Positions 8,376 to 18,410 of a stretch of DNA of 50,912 bases are shown here, piece by piece. The DNA comes from an uncultured Candidatus Pelagibacter sp. (lineage in GTDB: Bacteria; Pseudomonadota; Alphaproteobacteria; Pelagibacterales; Pelagibacteraceae). The notes beneath the pieces are model-generated. The model made no database searches, had not been told where the DNA came from, and saw nothing but the letters and a program-made list of their open reading frames with translations. Where the stretch lies: NCBI GenBank assembly GCA_905618895.1, contig CAJQTA010000044.1, positions 1 through 50,912 on the forward strand. Reading direction: 5' to 3'. The translations under genes and the position numbers were made by a program. Positions within the stretch are counted from its first letter, which is position 1, and the number at the start of each line of letters is the position of its first letter.

Positions 8376-11045
8376 ATGAAACCAGGAAATAAAAATTCTT
8401 ATAATTCTTTAAAATCTATTAATATTAATAATAGAGAATACAAATATTACTCTTTACCAGAAGCTGAAAAAAATGGTTTAGATGGAATTTCAAAACTTCC
8501 TAAATCACTTAAAGTTTTATTAGAAAATTTATTAAGATACGAAGACGATTTATCTGTTACCAAAAGTCAAATCGAAGCAATTAAAGAATGGTTAAAGACA
8601 AAAAAATCTTTAACTGAAATAGCTTATAGACCTGCGAGAGTTTTATTGCAGGATTATACTGGAATACCAGCAGTTGCTGATCTTGCGGCTATGAGGGAAG
8701 CTGTTAAAGAAAAAAATAAAGATCCAAATACTATCAATCCACTATCAGCTGTTGACCTTGTTATTGATCACTCGGTTCAAGTTGATAAATCAGCAAATGA
8801 AGATTCATTTGAAAAAAATGTAGATATTGAATTTAAAAGAAATGGTGAGAGATATTCATTTTTAAAATGGGGACAACAAGCATTTAATAATTTTAGAATA
8901 GTTCCTCCTGGAACGGGAATTTGTCATCAGGTTAATTTAGAATATTTATCTAAAGTAGTTTGGTCAGAAAAATTTAAAGACGAAGACTATCTATTTCCAG
9001 ACACATTGGTTGGTACCGATAGTCATACTACCATGGTTAATGGACTATCAGTTCTTGGCTGGGGTGTAGGTGGAATTGAGGCTGAAGCAGGAATGTTAGG
9101 TCAGCCAATTTCAATGTTAATTCCTGAAGTAATTGGATTTGAAGTAACAAATAAAATGCCAGAAGGCACAACAGCAACAGACCTAGTTTTAACTGTAGTA
9201 AAGATGTTGAGAGACAAGAGTGTTGTTGGAAAATTTGTCGAATTTTATGGTGAGGGTTTAAAAAACTTAACCCTTGCTGACAGAGCAACTATTGCAAATA
9301 TGGCTCCAGAATATGGAGCTACGTGTGGTTTCTTTCCAATTGACGATGAGACATTAAAATACTTAAGGTTCTCAGGAAGAGATGAAAATACAGTTAATAT
9401 AGTAGAAAGATATGCAAAAGAACAGGGCCTTTGGGCTACTGACGGAATTGAATTTACTGACACATTGTCGTTAGATATGTCGACAGTTGTACCAACAATT
9501 TCAGGACCTAAGAGACCTCAGGACAAAGTTTTATTAACTGATGCTTCTACAGAATTTAAAAAAGTTCTTGAACACGCAACTAAAAAAAAAGAAAAAAATA
9601 TCTCAAAAGTTTATGGAACAGATTATGATATCAAAGATGGATCAATATTAATTGCTGCAATTACTTCATGCACCAATACTTCTAATCCAAATGTTTTAAT
9701 CGGTGCAGGTTTATTAGCTAAAAAAGCTGTAGAACTTGGTTTGGAAACTAAACCTTGGGTAAAAACCTCTTTAGCACCAGGATCACAAGTGGTAACTGAT
9801 TATTTAGCAAAAGCTGGATTAAATGTATTTTTAGATAAATTAGGCTTTAATTTGGTTGGTTATGGTTGCACAACTTGTATAGGAAATTCAGGACCATTAC
9901 CTGAAGAAATAGTTAACGCGATTGAAAAAGAAGATATATATGCTGTATCAGTATTGTCAGGTAATAGAAATTTTGAAGGAAGAATATCTCCTCATATTAA
10001 AGCAAACTATTTAGCCTCACCGCCATTAGTTGTTGCTTACGCTCTTGCAGGACATATGGAATTTGATTTATACAAAGTACCACTAGGAAAAAGCAAAGAA
10101 GGTAAAGATATTTTTTTAAAAGATATTTGGCCAACGAATAAAGAGATAGAAGAAACTTTAAGAGATGCTCTAAATGCAGAAATGTTTATTAAAAGATATT
10201 CTAATATTTCTCAAGGACCGAAACAATGGCAAGAAATTAAAACTGAAAATACAAGTATTTATAATTGGGACCTAGAATCAACCTATGTAAGAAAACCACC
10301 TTTTTTTGACAACCTACCAGATAAGCCTGAAGGTTTTAAAGAAATTAAAGAGGCAAGACCACTTTTAATTTTAGGTGACATGGTGACAACAGATCACATA
10401 TCACCAGCTGGAAATATTCAAAAAGAAAGTCCGACTGGAGAATATTTCATGGAGCATCAAATACTTCCAAAAGATTATAATTCTTATGGGTCTAGAAGAG
10501 GAAACCATGAAGTTATGATGAGAGGAACATTTGCCAATATTAGAATAAAAAATGAAATGGCTCCTGGAACAGAAGGTGGTTTTACAAAATTATATCCAGA
10601 AGGAAAAGTAATGCCTATTTATAGAGCAGTAGAGGAATATAAAAAAAGAGGAACAGATTTAGCGGTAATTGGCGGAAAAGAGTATGGCACTGGCTCCTCT
10701 AGAGATTGGGCTGCAAAAGGCACAAAGCTATTAGGTGTAAAAGTTGTCATAGCTGAAAGTTTTGAAAGAATTCACAGATCCAATCTTATAGGAATGGGAA
10801 TATTACCACTTCAATTTGATACCAAAATGAATAGAAAAAATTTAGATTTAATTGGATCTGAATTAATAAGCGTAATTAATTTAGAAAATGGAATAAATCC
10901 ATCCGATCATGTGGAGGTGGAAATTAAATATGCATCAGGTGTTATTAAAAAGATTAAAACTTTGTGCAGAATTGATACTAAAAATGAGTTAGAATATTAC
11001 AAAAATGGTGGAATACTCCAATATGTTTTAAGAAACATGGCTTAA
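8376..11045 (+). CDS. acnA: Aconitate hydratase A (aconitase, IRP1/AcnA type)
   Basis: The 889-aa length matches AcnA. Cluster-binding cysteines are visible in ITSCTNTSNP and YGCTTCIGNSGPLP, and the swivel-domain motifs LGDMVTTDHISPAG and GGKEYGTGSSRDWAAKG are intact. VGTDSHTTMVNGLSVLGWGVGGIE is the classic 4Fe-4S aconitase signature region. It interconverts citrate and isocitrate in the TCA cycle. The neighbours are csaA/lysE upstream and a membrane TPR-like gene 2 bases downstream, so the gene is embedded in a longer operon. Confidence 0.97.
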   Translation: MKPGNKNSYNSLKSININNREYKYYSLPEAEKNGLDGISKLPKSLKVLLENLLRYEDDLSVTKSQIEAIKEWLKTKKSLTEIAYRPARVLLQDYTGIPAVADLAAMREAVKEKNKDPNTINPLSAVDLVIDHSVQVDKSANEDSFEKNVDIEFKRNGERYSFLKWGQQAFNNFRIVPPGTGICHQVNLEYLSKVVWSEKFKDEDYLFPDTLVGTDSHTTMVNGLSVLGWGVGGIEAEAGMLGQPISMLIPEVIGFEVTNKMPEGTTATDLVLTVVKMLRDKSVVGKFVEFYGEGLKNLTLADRATIANMAPEYGATCGFFPIDDETLKYLRFSGRDENTVNIVERYAKEQGLWATDGIEFTDTLSLDMSTVVPTISGPKRPQDKVLLTDASTEFKKVLEHATKKKEKNISKVYGTDYDIKDGSILIAAITSCTNTSNPNVLIGAGLLAKKAVELGLETKPWVKTSLAPGSQVVTDYLAKAGLNVFLDKLGFNLVGYGCTTCIGNSGPLPEEIVNAIEKEDIYAVSVLSGNRNFEGRISPHIKANYLASPPLVVAYALAGHMEFDLYKVPLGKSKEGKDIFLKDIWPTNKEIEETLRDALNAEMFIKRYSNISQGPKQWQEIKTENTSIYNWDLESTYVRKPPFFDNLPDKPEGFKEIKEARPLLILGDMVTTDHISPAGNIQKESPTGEYFMEHQILPKDYNSYGSRRGNHEVMMRGTFANIRIKNEMAPGTEGGFTKLYPEGKVMPIYRAVEEYKKRGTDLAVIGGKEYGTGSSRDWAAKGTKLLGVKVVIAESFERIHRSNLIGMGILPLQFDTKMNRKNLDLIGSELISVINLENGINPSDHVEVEIKYASGVIKKIKTLCRIDTKNELEYYKNGGILQYVLRNMA

Positions 11046-11047
11046 TT

Positions 11048-11692
11048 ATGGATGAGGAAATAGTAATTATAGATACAAATACAAGAAACGAAAAAATAAA
11101 AAATTTTTTTGTAAATAATAAAAAATTACTAATATCAATACCTGTAGTTTTAATATTAATTTTATTTAGTTTTTTTTCTTATCAAACATACAAGGATAGC
11201 CACAGAGAGAGGCTAGCGAATAAATACAACAGTACAATAATTAAATACGAAAATGGCGATAAAGCTAAAACTATTTCATCAATGAAAGAAATAATTGAAG
11301 ATAAAGACATTACATATTCACCTTTAGGACTGTATTTTTTAATAGATAATAATTTAATAGATAACAAAGATGAGGTTAATGATTTATTTGATATTTTAAT
11401 TATGAAAACAAATTTAAAAACTGAGATAAGGAATTTAGTGATCTATAAAAAAGCTCTATTTAACTCTGAATTTTTAAGTGAGAATGAGTTAATTAAAATT
11501 TTAAATCCAATAATTAATTCAGAAAGTGTATGGAAATCACATGGACTTTATCTAATGGCAGAATATTTTTATTCAAAGAATGAAAGGGAAAAATCAAAGG
11601 AATTTTTTAACCAGATTTTAATTTTACCTAATAGCAATACAAATATCAGATTAGAATCTCAAAAAAGAATTAATAGAGATTTTAGTGAATAA
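11048..11692 (+). CDS. YfgM-like membrane-anchored protein (TPR-like), upstream of bamB
   Basis: The 214-aa protein has one transmembrane segment at about residues 26-45 (LLISIPVVLILILFSFFSY) followed by a helical, Lys/Glu-rich domain. The layout resembles the YfgM/tetratricopeptide-like family. The sequence itself is divergent; the call leans on position immediately before bamB, as in many proteobacteria. YfgM-type proteins act at the periplasmic face with chaperones and the Sec translocon. The 3' end overlaps bamB by 8 bases, suggesting coupled translation. Confidence 0.6.
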   Translation: MDEEIVIIDTNTRNEKIKNFFVNNKKLLISIPVVLILILFSFFSYQTYKDSHRERLANKYNSTIIKYENGDKAKTISSMKEIIEDKDITYSPLGLYFLIDNNLIDNKDEVNDLFDILIMKTNLKTEIRNLVIYKKALFNSEFLSENELIKILNPIINSESVWKSHGLYLMAEYFYSKNEREKSKEFFNQILILPNSNTNIRLESQKRINRDFSE

Positions 11693-12986
11693 AATTTATA
11701 AAGTTTTATTAATTTTTATTTTCTCAACAAACTGTTCGTTACACAGTAAATCTAAATTTTGGAAGACAGAAGAAATTAAGAAAGAAACTAAAACAAACAT
11801 AGAAGAAATTTTTATAAAAGAAAAAGTTTCAAACTTAGAATATAGTCCTAGCTTAAAAATTAGCTTGTATAGCAAACCTATTAATCAAAGCTTTTTTAAT
11901 AACCATGATAATAATAATGGTAGAATTAATTATGACGGTAATCTTAAAAGTATATCAAGGTTTAAATTCTCTAAAATAAGCAATTTTTATCAGTATGATC
12001 CAAAAATCTTATTTGGTAATAACAGTATTATTTTTTTTGATAATAAGGGCGCTATATTAAAATTTGATCAAAACTCTAAACTAATATGGAAAAAAAATTA
12101 TTACTCTAAACCAGAAAAAAAACAAAACCCAATTTTATTTTTTACCAGTAATAAAAATACGTTAATTGTTGCTGACAACATTGCTAAATATTATGCTTTA
12201 AATATTAATACAGGAGAATTGCTTTGGTCAAAAAATAATATAGCACCTTTTAATTCACAACTAAAAACTTATAAAGATAAGTTTTTTGTAATTGATTTTG
12301 AAAACACCCTGAGATGTTATTCAATTAAAGATGGAACTGAAATTTGGAACGTTAAAACTGAATCAACACTAATCAGATCTCAAAAAAAACTTTCTATGGT
12401 TATCATTGACAAAAAAATTTATTTCAACAACTCTTTAGGAGATATAAGTGCAGTTGATATTAATACTGGTGATTTATTATGGCAAAGTCCTACCCAAAGC
12501 ACGCTTATTTATGATGAGGGTTTTTTTCTTAAAACATCAGATATTATAGCTGACAAAAATAGTTTATTTTTTTCAAATAACAAAAATCAATTTTTTTCAT
12601 TAGATATAAACATCGGCACATTGAATTGGGTACAAAAAATTAATTCTAATTTAAGACCTACACTAGTAGATAAATATATATTTACTGTATCACTTGGAGG
12701 TTATTTAATTATTATGGATAAACAAACTGGTAATATTGTTAGGAGTACAGATATATTTAGGGGCATCAAATTAAAAAAAAGGTCTAAAATTCAACCAGTT
12801 GGATTCATCCTGGGTAAAAATAATATTTATTTAACAACTGATGATGGTAAATTATTAGTAATAGATGTAAGAACTGGCACAACTTCTTCAACAATAAAGA
12901 TAGACAATGATAAAATTTCAAGACCTTCTGTTGTAAATCAAAAACTTTATATAATAAAAGATAATTCTATCATTAAACTTAATTAA
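11685..12986 (+). CDS. bamB: Outer-membrane assembly factor BamB (PQQ-like beta-propeller lipoprotein)
   Basis: The 433-aa protein begins with a lipoprotein signal peptide ending in a lipobox-like STNC (Cys about 17). After it come repeated beta-propeller blades: INTGELLWSKN, KDGTEIWNVKT, INTGDLLWQSP, INIGTLNWVQK and VRTGTTSS. These are the PQQ-like blade ends expected of BamB, which scaffolds BamA-dependent insertion of outer-membrane proteins. The start is GTG at 11685, inside the upstream gene. The usual downstream neighbour der (engA) is absent; a cupin follows directly instead. Confidence 0.85.
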   Translation: MNKIYKVLLIFIFSTNCSLHSKSKFWKTEEIKKETKTNIEEIFIKEKVSNLEYSPSLKISLYSKPINQSFFNNHDNNNGRINYDGNLKSISRFKFSKISNFYQYDPKILFGNNSIIFFDNKGAILKFDQNSKLIWKKNYYSKPEKKQNPILFFTSNKNTLIVADNIAKYYALNINTGELLWSKNNIAPFNSQLKTYKDKFFVIDFENTLRCYSIKDGTEIWNVKTESTLIRSQKKLSMVIIDKKIYFNNSLGDISAVDINTGDLLWQSPTQSTLIYDEGFFLKTSDIIADKNSLFFSNNKNQFFSLDINIGTLNWVQKINSNLRPTLVDKYIFTVSLGGYLIIMDKQTGNIVRSTDIFRGIKLKKRSKIQPVGFILGKNNIYLTTDDGKLLVIDVRTGTTSSTIKIDNDKISRPSVVNQKLYIIKDNSIIKLN

Positions 12987-13421
12987 ATGTTCCTCAAATT
13001 ATTGGAGAAATTAGGAAGAAAAAAAATTGTTTTAGACCGTGGCCCCTCACACAAGAAATTTAATGAAGCCAAACCTTGGATAAATAGATATTATGTTTTA
13101 TTCAGATTTAGACCTAAGTGGTTTCCATTCAATATTTTAATTCATGAAATGCTTTCCGATGATCATGGAGAGGGTGTTCACACACATTTATGCCCATATA
13201 TTACAATTATTTTAAGAGGAGGATATTGGGAAACATTAAAAACAGGAAAACACTGGCGGTCACCAGGCTATATAGGCTTTAGATCTGCAAATAACCTTCA
13301 TAGAGTTGATCTTAAAGTGGGGACAAAACCAATGACACTATTTATACCAGGCCCGTTTGGCTTAAGAAAAGGACAAAGATCTGAGTATGGAATAGATTTT
13401 AAAAAAAATGATAAATTTTAA
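12987..13421 (+). CDS. Small cupin-like protein, function unknown
   Basis: The 144-aa protein starts on the base after the bamB stop (TAAATG). A central stretch GEGVHTHLCPYITIILRGGYWE followed by RSANNLHRVDL looks like one cupin barrel with possible His metal ligands (HTH and LHR). No signal peptide is present, so it is probably cytoplasmic. I do not recognise a specific family. It overlaps zapE by 14 bases and sits between genes for envelope assembly and division, but this gives no firm functional clue. Confidence 0.6.
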   Translation: MFLKLLEKLGRKKIVLDRGPSHKKFNEAKPWINRYYVLFRFRPKWFPFNILIHEMLSDDHGEGVHTHLCPYITIILRGGYWETLKTGKHWRSPGYIGFRSANNLHRVDLKVGTKPMTLFIPGPFGLRKGQRSEYGIDFKKNDKF

Positions 13422-14469
13422 AAATAATTTTTTAAATTATTGTTCAGATAATAAATTTGAAGTAAATATTAACCAAGTAAAAATTATAGAATTATTAATT
13501 AAATTTTATAAAAAAAATTTTAAAAAATCACTTTTTAAATTTTTATTTTCAAAAAAAAAAAACAAGCAAGGCTTTTATTTAATGGGTAGTGTTGGAGTGG
13601 GTAAAACTATGCTTTTAAATTTTTTTTATAATAATATAGATTTAAAAAAAAAAAGATTACACTTTAATGAATTTATGATTAACTTTCATGACTTTGTTCA
13701 TTTAGATAAAACAGGTAACTCAATTGAAATATTTGTAAAAAATTTAAAAAAAAACTGTGAACTTATTTATCTTGATGAGTTCCAAATAACAAACATTGTT
13801 GATGCTATGATTTTAGGGAAATTATTTGAAAAAATATTTAAAGAAAATATTAAAATTATAATTACATCAAATATTTCAATTAAAGATTTATATAAAGACG
13901 GCCTGCAAAGAGAACAATTCTTAACTTTTATCAACATGCTAAAGAATGAATGCCATGAACATGAATTAATAATTGAAGAAGATTATAGAAAGTCTCATAA
14001 CAATAAACCTGATCGATTTTTTTGCCCCATCAATGAAAAGTCAAACTTTAAGATTAATCAATTATTTAGAAAATTAACAAGAGGAAAAAAACTAGGAACT
14101 AAGAAATTAAATATAAAGGGTAGAGAATTTTTGATTCAAGAGTATTTTGAAAAAATTGCCAGATTTAATTTTGATGATTTGTGTGATAAAAATGTTGGTG
14201 CAGAAGATTACATAGCAATCGCTAAAGAATGCAATTTTATAGTAATTGAAAATATACCTAATTTTACAAATGATAATGTTAATAAACAACAAAGATTTAT
14301 TACATTAATAGATATAATTTATGAAAAAAAAATACCACTGATGACAAGTTCTGCTGTGGATCTAGAAAATTTCAGTTCCTCAACAAGCTTAGATCAACCA
14401 TTTAAACGCACCTTAAGTAGACTCCACGAATTAACATCATCAAACTTTTCACAACAAAATAAGATTTAA
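13408..14469 (+). CDS. zapE: ZapE-type (AFG1/LACE1) division ATPase
   Basis: The 353-aa AAA-like ATPase has Walker A MGSVGVGKTMLLNFFY and Walker B LIYLDEFQITNIVDAM, followed by IIITSNISIKDLYKDGLQRE, all characteristic of ZapE/AFG1. The C-terminal R(T)LSRLHELTS end is also typical. ZapE is a cell-division factor that acts on the Z-ring; mitochondrial relatives act in protein quality control. The gene is very A-rich, with long Lys runs. The start is ATG 13408, overlapping the cupin gene. The stop shares TTAA with the convergent photolyase. Confidence 0.88.
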   Translation: MINFKNNFLNYCSDNKFEVNINQVKIIELLIKFYKKNFKKSLFKFLFSKKKNKQGFYLMGSVGVGKTMLLNFFYNNIDLKKKRLHFNEFMINFHDFVHLDKTGNSIEIFVKNLKKNCELIYLDEFQITNIVDAMILGKLFEKIFKENIKIIITSNISIKDLYKDGLQREQFLTFINMLKNECHEHELIIEEDYRKSHNNKPDRFFCPINEKSNFKINQLFRKLTRGKKLGTKKLNIKGREFLIQEYFEKIARFNFDDLCDKNVGAEDYIAIAKECNFIVIENIPNFTNDNVNKQQRFITLIDIIYEKKIPLMTSSAVDLENFSSSTSLDQPFKRTLSRLHELTSSNFSQQNKI

Positions 14470-15887
14470 TTTTTTTTTAAAGATTGAAAAGCTGCGAGTG
14501 CTGCAGTACGTGCTTCTTCGTGTATAACCATAGGAGAAGGATAATCTTTACCAATAATTACTTTAATCTGTTCTTGGTATTTATTTTCTAATTCCCAGGG
14601 TTTATACAAAAATTTATTAGGCATATTTTTTAATTCAGGAACCCATTTTTTTGTGTAAGTTCCTTCTTTATCAAATTTTTCACCCTGTAAAATTGGGTTA
14701 AATATTCTAAAATAGGGAGCGGCATCTGCGCCGCAACCAGCAACCCATTGCCATTGTGCAACATTACTAGCTTTGTTGTAATCAACCAGACAGTTTTTGA
14801 AGTGTTTTTCTCCTTCCATCCAGTGAATTCTTAAATGCTTAACTAAAAAGGATGCAACTATCATTCTAACTCTATTATGCATCCAACCAGTTTCATATAA
14901 CTCTCTCATGCCAGCATCAACAATAGGGTATCCCGTCATTCCTTTTTTCCATCTTTCAAGAAATTTATTATTTGTTACCCAAGGAAAATTATCAAAGTCT
15001 TTTCTAAGGTTACCTTTTAGCATTTGAGGAAAATAATTTATTAAACTATGCGAGAATTCTCTCCATCCTAATTCATTAATATATTTTCTGTATCCCATAC
15101 CTTTAGACTTAATTTCTTGGCACTCATTCCATATAGTTTCGACATGGATTTGACCAAATTTTAAAAATGGAGATAATTTTGATGTTCCCTCTACAGACGG
15201 TATGTCTCGATTTTCACTATAATCTTTAATTTTATTTTTAATCAGACTTTGTAAGTATTTTTTTGCTTCATTTTCTGATGGTGTCCAGTACTTATCAAAT
15301 TTTTTAAACCAATCATTTTTTGGTAAAAAATCTTTTGGTGAAATAGTTTTTTTAAAAAAAATTGTTTTCTTTTGTTTTTTTTTAATTTTTAAGATCTTTG
15401 AAGGTATTTTATCCAAATACGTTTGTTCTGTCTTTTTCCAAAATGGAGTAAATACTTTATAGGGAGTACCATCATCTTTAGTTAACTCTTGAAACTCAAG
15501 TAAAATATTTCCTTTAAAGTATTTATAGCTAATTTCATTTTTAATAAATGTATCTCTTATTTTTTTACCATTACTAATTACATCTGGTTCATAAACTTTA
15601 TTCCAATAAATAGTTACATCATCTTTTTTTTTAATATTAGAAAATACTTTTATTTCATCGTCAGAAAGAATTTCTAATGAAATATTAAATCTATCTAAAT
15701 CAGTTTTGAAATTTTCTAAAGATTTTGAAAGCCACCATTTTTGAGCCTCTCTTTTTTTATCAAACAGCTTAGGATTATATATATATAATACAGTAACAGT
15801 CTCATGATTTTGACTTGCAAATGCTAACGCTTCATTTTTTTCAATTCTTATATCTTCTCGGATCCAAACAATTGCTTTTTTTGTCAT
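14466..15887 (-). CDS. phrB: Deoxyribodipyrimidine photolyase (class I CPD photolyase/cryptochrome family)
   Basis: The 473-aa length fits. The N-terminal alpha/beta antenna domain (MTKKAIVWIREDIR) precedes an FAD-binding helical domain with YINELGWREFSHSL, TGYPIVDAGMREL, GWMHNRVRMIVASFL and NVAQWQWVAGCGADAAPYF, all diagnostic for the family. It repairs UV-induced pyrimidine dimers with blue light, useful in sunlit surface water. The downstream minus-strand end overlaps zapE by 4 bases; upstream, 5 bases separate it from the ammonia-lyase gene, so it may ride on that transcript. Confidence 0.95.
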   Translation of the reverse strand: MTKKAIVWIREDIRIEKNEALAFASQNHETVTVLYIYNPKLFDKKREAQKWWLSKSLENFKTDLDRFNISLEILSDDEIKVFSNIKKKDDVTIYWNKVYEPDVISNGKKIRDTFIKNEISYKYFKGNILLEFQELTKDDGTPYKVFTPFWKKTEQTYLDKIPSKILKIKKKQKKTIFFKKTISPKDFLPKNDWFKKFDKYWTPSENEAKKYLQSLIKNKIKDYSENRDIPSVEGTSKLSPFLKFGQIHVETIWNECQEIKSKGMGYRKYINELGWREFSHSLINYFPQMLKGNLRKDFDNFPWVTNNKFLERWKKGMTGYPIVDAGMRELYETGWMHNRVRMIVASFLVKHLRIHWMEGEKHFKNCLVDYNKASNVAQWQWVAGCGADAAPYFRIFNPILQGEKFDKEGTYTKKWVPELKNMPNKFLYKPWELENKYQEQIKVIIGKDYPSPMVIHEEARTAALAAFQSLKKN

Positions 15888-15892
15888 ATAAA

Positions 15893-17035
15893 TTAGATTT
15901 TTTTTAAACCATCTTTCAATAATTTTTCATACATTGCTGTATCCGTTAGCCCCTCACACCCAAATAATAAAATTTTAGAATTTGAATTTAAATCTAATTT
16001 ACTAAGATATTCTTTTTTTTTATATAGACCAATTAACGCAATAATTCCTGGAACAGCACACTCACCAGCAATTATTTTTTCCTCAGATAATTTGATTTCT
16101 GCTAACATTGCAACTACTGTAGATATTTCGTCATCAGTTATGGTTAAACTGTAATTAGTTGCATTTTTTAATATTTCCCATGCAACAGTCGAAACATCTC
16201 CACAAGACATTCCACCCATTATTGTCTCATTAACAATATTAACAGTTGTTGCTTTATTGTTTGCTATACTCTCAAATACACAGTTTGCATTTTGTGGCTC
16301 TACAATAATAAATTTTGGTATACTGTTAGAAAATTTAGCAAATCCAGCAATCATAGCCGCAGCCATGCCGCCCACCCCTGCTTGCAAAAAGACATGAGTA
16401 AATGAATTATCTTTAATTTGATCTATAATTTCCTTGATCATAATTGTGTACCCAGCCATAATTAATTTTGGAATTTCTTTATATCCTTCCCAAGAGACAT
16501 CTTGGACTATTTCCCAATTATTTTGTTCTGACTGCTTGATACACTCCTGTAAGGATGCATCGTAATTTCCTTTAACTCTTATAACATCGGCGTTCAGATC
16601 TTTCATTGCCTTAGCCCTAGATTCACTTACGAATTCACTAATAAAGATTTTACATTTTAAACCGAGTCTTTGTGCGCCCCAGGCAACTGATCTACCATGA
16701 TTTCCTGCCGTAGCTGTAGCAAAGGTTACATTACCTTTTTCATTTGCTATTTTATTAACTGCAAATGCTCCACCAAGAGCTTTAAATGATTTTAAATCAA
16801 ATCTTTTATCTTCATCCTTGTAGTAAATTTCTTTAAACCCAAGCTCTCTGTTTAACTTATTAAGTTTACGTAATGGAGTGGGGACATATGATTCCCATTT
16901 GGAAATAGATTGAATTGCCTCATCTATAAATTTTTCAGGAAGTGAGGTTAATATTTTTTCTTTATCAAATTTGTAATTTTTATTTTCAATGAATGAAGGT
17001 ATTGACCAATTAGCATTCTCTATGATTGATTTCAT
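15893..17035 (-). CDS. dpaL: Diaminopropionate ammonia-lyase (PLP, DpaL/YgeX type)
   Basis: The 380-aa PLP fold-type II enzyme carries the Schiff-base lysine in DLKSFKALGGAFAVNKI, the phosphate-binding ATAGNHGRSVAWGA loop, and QAGVGGMAAAMIAGFA. The VSWEGYKEIPKLIMAGY segment is a close match to the DpaL/YgeX pattern rather than threonine dehydratase. DpaL converts 2,3-diaminopropionate to pyruvate and ammonia. It lies 5 bases after the gmaS-like gene on the same strand. That placement could mean an accessory amine or ammonia role in the methylamine module, or that it is simply a passenger. Confidence 0.85.
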   Translation of the reverse strand: MKSIIENANWSIPSFIENKNYKFDKEKILTSLPEKFIDEAIQSISKWESYVPTPLRKLNKLNRELGFKEIYYKDEDKRFDLKSFKALGGAFAVNKIANEKGNVTFATATAGNHGRSVAWGAQRLGLKCKIFISEFVSESRAKAMKDLNADVIRVKGNYDASLQECIKQSEQNNWEIVQDVSWEGYKEIPKLIMAGYTIMIKEIIDQIKDNSFTHVFLQAGVGGMAAAMIAGFAKFSNSIPKFIIVEPQNANCVFESIANNKATTVNIVNETIMGGMSCGDVSTVAWEILKNATNYSLTITDDEISTVVAMLAEIKLSEEKIIAGECAVPGIIALIGLYKKKEYLSKLDLNSNSKILLFGCEGLTDTAMYEKLLKDGLKKI

Positions 17036-17040
17036 TTAAA

Positions 17041-18366
17041 CTAACAATCAAGTGTACTATTTTTTTCCCACTCAGTTACTGGGCTCTTTTTATCAAAAGT
17101 TTCTTCTTGGTCAAAATTTTCAATTTCAGATTTTTTTAATTTTAAATAACTATTAATAGTATCAGCGCCAAATGCTTCTCTAATTTCTTTACTATTTTCT
17201 AACTGCTCTAAAGCATCTTCAATTGTATCTGGTAATCTTTTTAAATTTGGATAATTTTTATGATCAGTGTACATATTGCAAGATAATGGTTCACCAGGAT
17301 CTATTTTATAATTGACTCCATGTAAACCTGCAGCAATTACACCAGCTTGGAGTAAGTATGGATTTACTGCTCCATCCATTAATCTTAATTCAAATCTACC
17401 TTTATCTGGAACTCTTATCATGTGAGTTCTATTATTTCCAGCATACGATATGCTACTAGGTGACCATGTAGCTCCTGATTTTGTTGGTGGTGCATTTATT
17501 CTTCTATAACTGTTAATTGTTGGATTAAAAAAAGCAGTTAAAGGTTGTGCAAGTTTCATAATTCCACCTAAAAAATTATATGCCAATCTAGTTAATCCTA
17601 ATCGATCTCCATTATCTAAAAATTTATTTATTTTTCCATTCCACAAAGAAATATGAGCATGGCATCCATTTCCAGTTAAATTTTCAAAAGGTTTAGGCAT
17701 AAATGTTGCTCTTAACCCATGTTTTTCAGCTAAAGATTTAACCATATATTTAAAAAAAACATGTCTATCAGCGGTAATAAGACAATCAGTATAATCCCAA
17801 TTCATCTCAAATTGACCATTAGCATCCTCATGATCATTTTGATATGGATTCCATCCCATTGTAATCATGCTGTCACATATTTCTTTAATCAAATCATATC
17901 TTCGCATTAAGGCAGATTGATCATAACAAGGTTTTGATTGAGTATCTCTTGAGTCAGCAATTTTACTCCCATCTTCTGATATTAAAAAATATTCACATTC
18001 AACACCAGATTTCATAGTTAAGTTCTTTTTATTTAATTCTTTAATTTTTTCTTTAAGCATTATCCTTGGAGATGCTTTAACAGTTTTTCCACCCATCCAT
18101 AAATCGGAGGCTAACCATCCTATTTCTTTGTTCCAAGGAAGCTGAATAAGACTATCTGGATCTGGTATTGCAAACATATCAGTATCCGCTGGAGACATAT
18201 CGAGCCATGTTGCAAACCCAGCAAAACCTGCTCCATTTTTTTGCATCTCGTCTATAGCCTGTGCAGGTACCAATTTTGATCTCAACACACCAAATAGGTC
18301 AACAAAACTAATTAGAAAGTATTTAATTTTTTTAGTTTTAGCTATTTTAGATAGATTTTTAGACAT
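17041..18366 (-). CDS. gmaS: Gamma-glutamylmethylamide synthetase (glutamine-synthetase-like, GmaS), short paralogue
   Basis: The 441-aa glutamine-synthetase-family enzyme has catalytic landmarks MKSGVECEYFLI, NGCHAHISLW, NSYRRINAPPTKSGATWSP and FELRLMDGAVNPYL. Length and partners (a three-gene mgs set just upstream) match GmaS, which ligates methylamine to glutamate with ATP as the first step of the N-methylglutamate pathway. GlnT-type glutamine synthetase is the alternative. It differs clearly from its longer paralogue at 26961-28430, notably in the nucleotide-binding segment. There is no strong Shine-Dalgarno. DpaL follows 5 bases downstream. Confidence 0.78.
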   Translation of the reverse strand: MSKNLSKIAKTKKIKYFLISFVDLFGVLRSKLVPAQAIDEMQKNGAGFAGFATWLDMSPADTDMFAIPDPDSLIQLPWNKEIGWLASDLWMGGKTVKASPRIMLKEKIKELNKKNLTMKSGVECEYFLISEDGSKIADSRDTQSKPCYDQSALMRRYDLIKEICDSMITMGWNPYQNDHEDANGQFEMNWDYTDCLITADRHVFFKYMVKSLAEKHGLRATFMPKPFENLTGNGCHAHISLWNGKINKFLDNGDRLGLTRLAYNFLGGIMKLAQPLTAFFNPTINSYRRINAPPTKSGATWSPSSISYAGNNRTHMIRVPDKGRFELRLMDGAVNPYLLQAGVIAAGLHGVNYKIDPGEPLSCNMYTDHKNYPNLKRLPDTIEDALEQLENSKEIREAFGADTINSYLKLKKSEIENFDQEETFDKKSPVTEWEKNSTLDC

Positions 18367-18410
18367 AATTTATAATTACAATTTACTATTGTTGATCATT
18401 ATCTACAATA

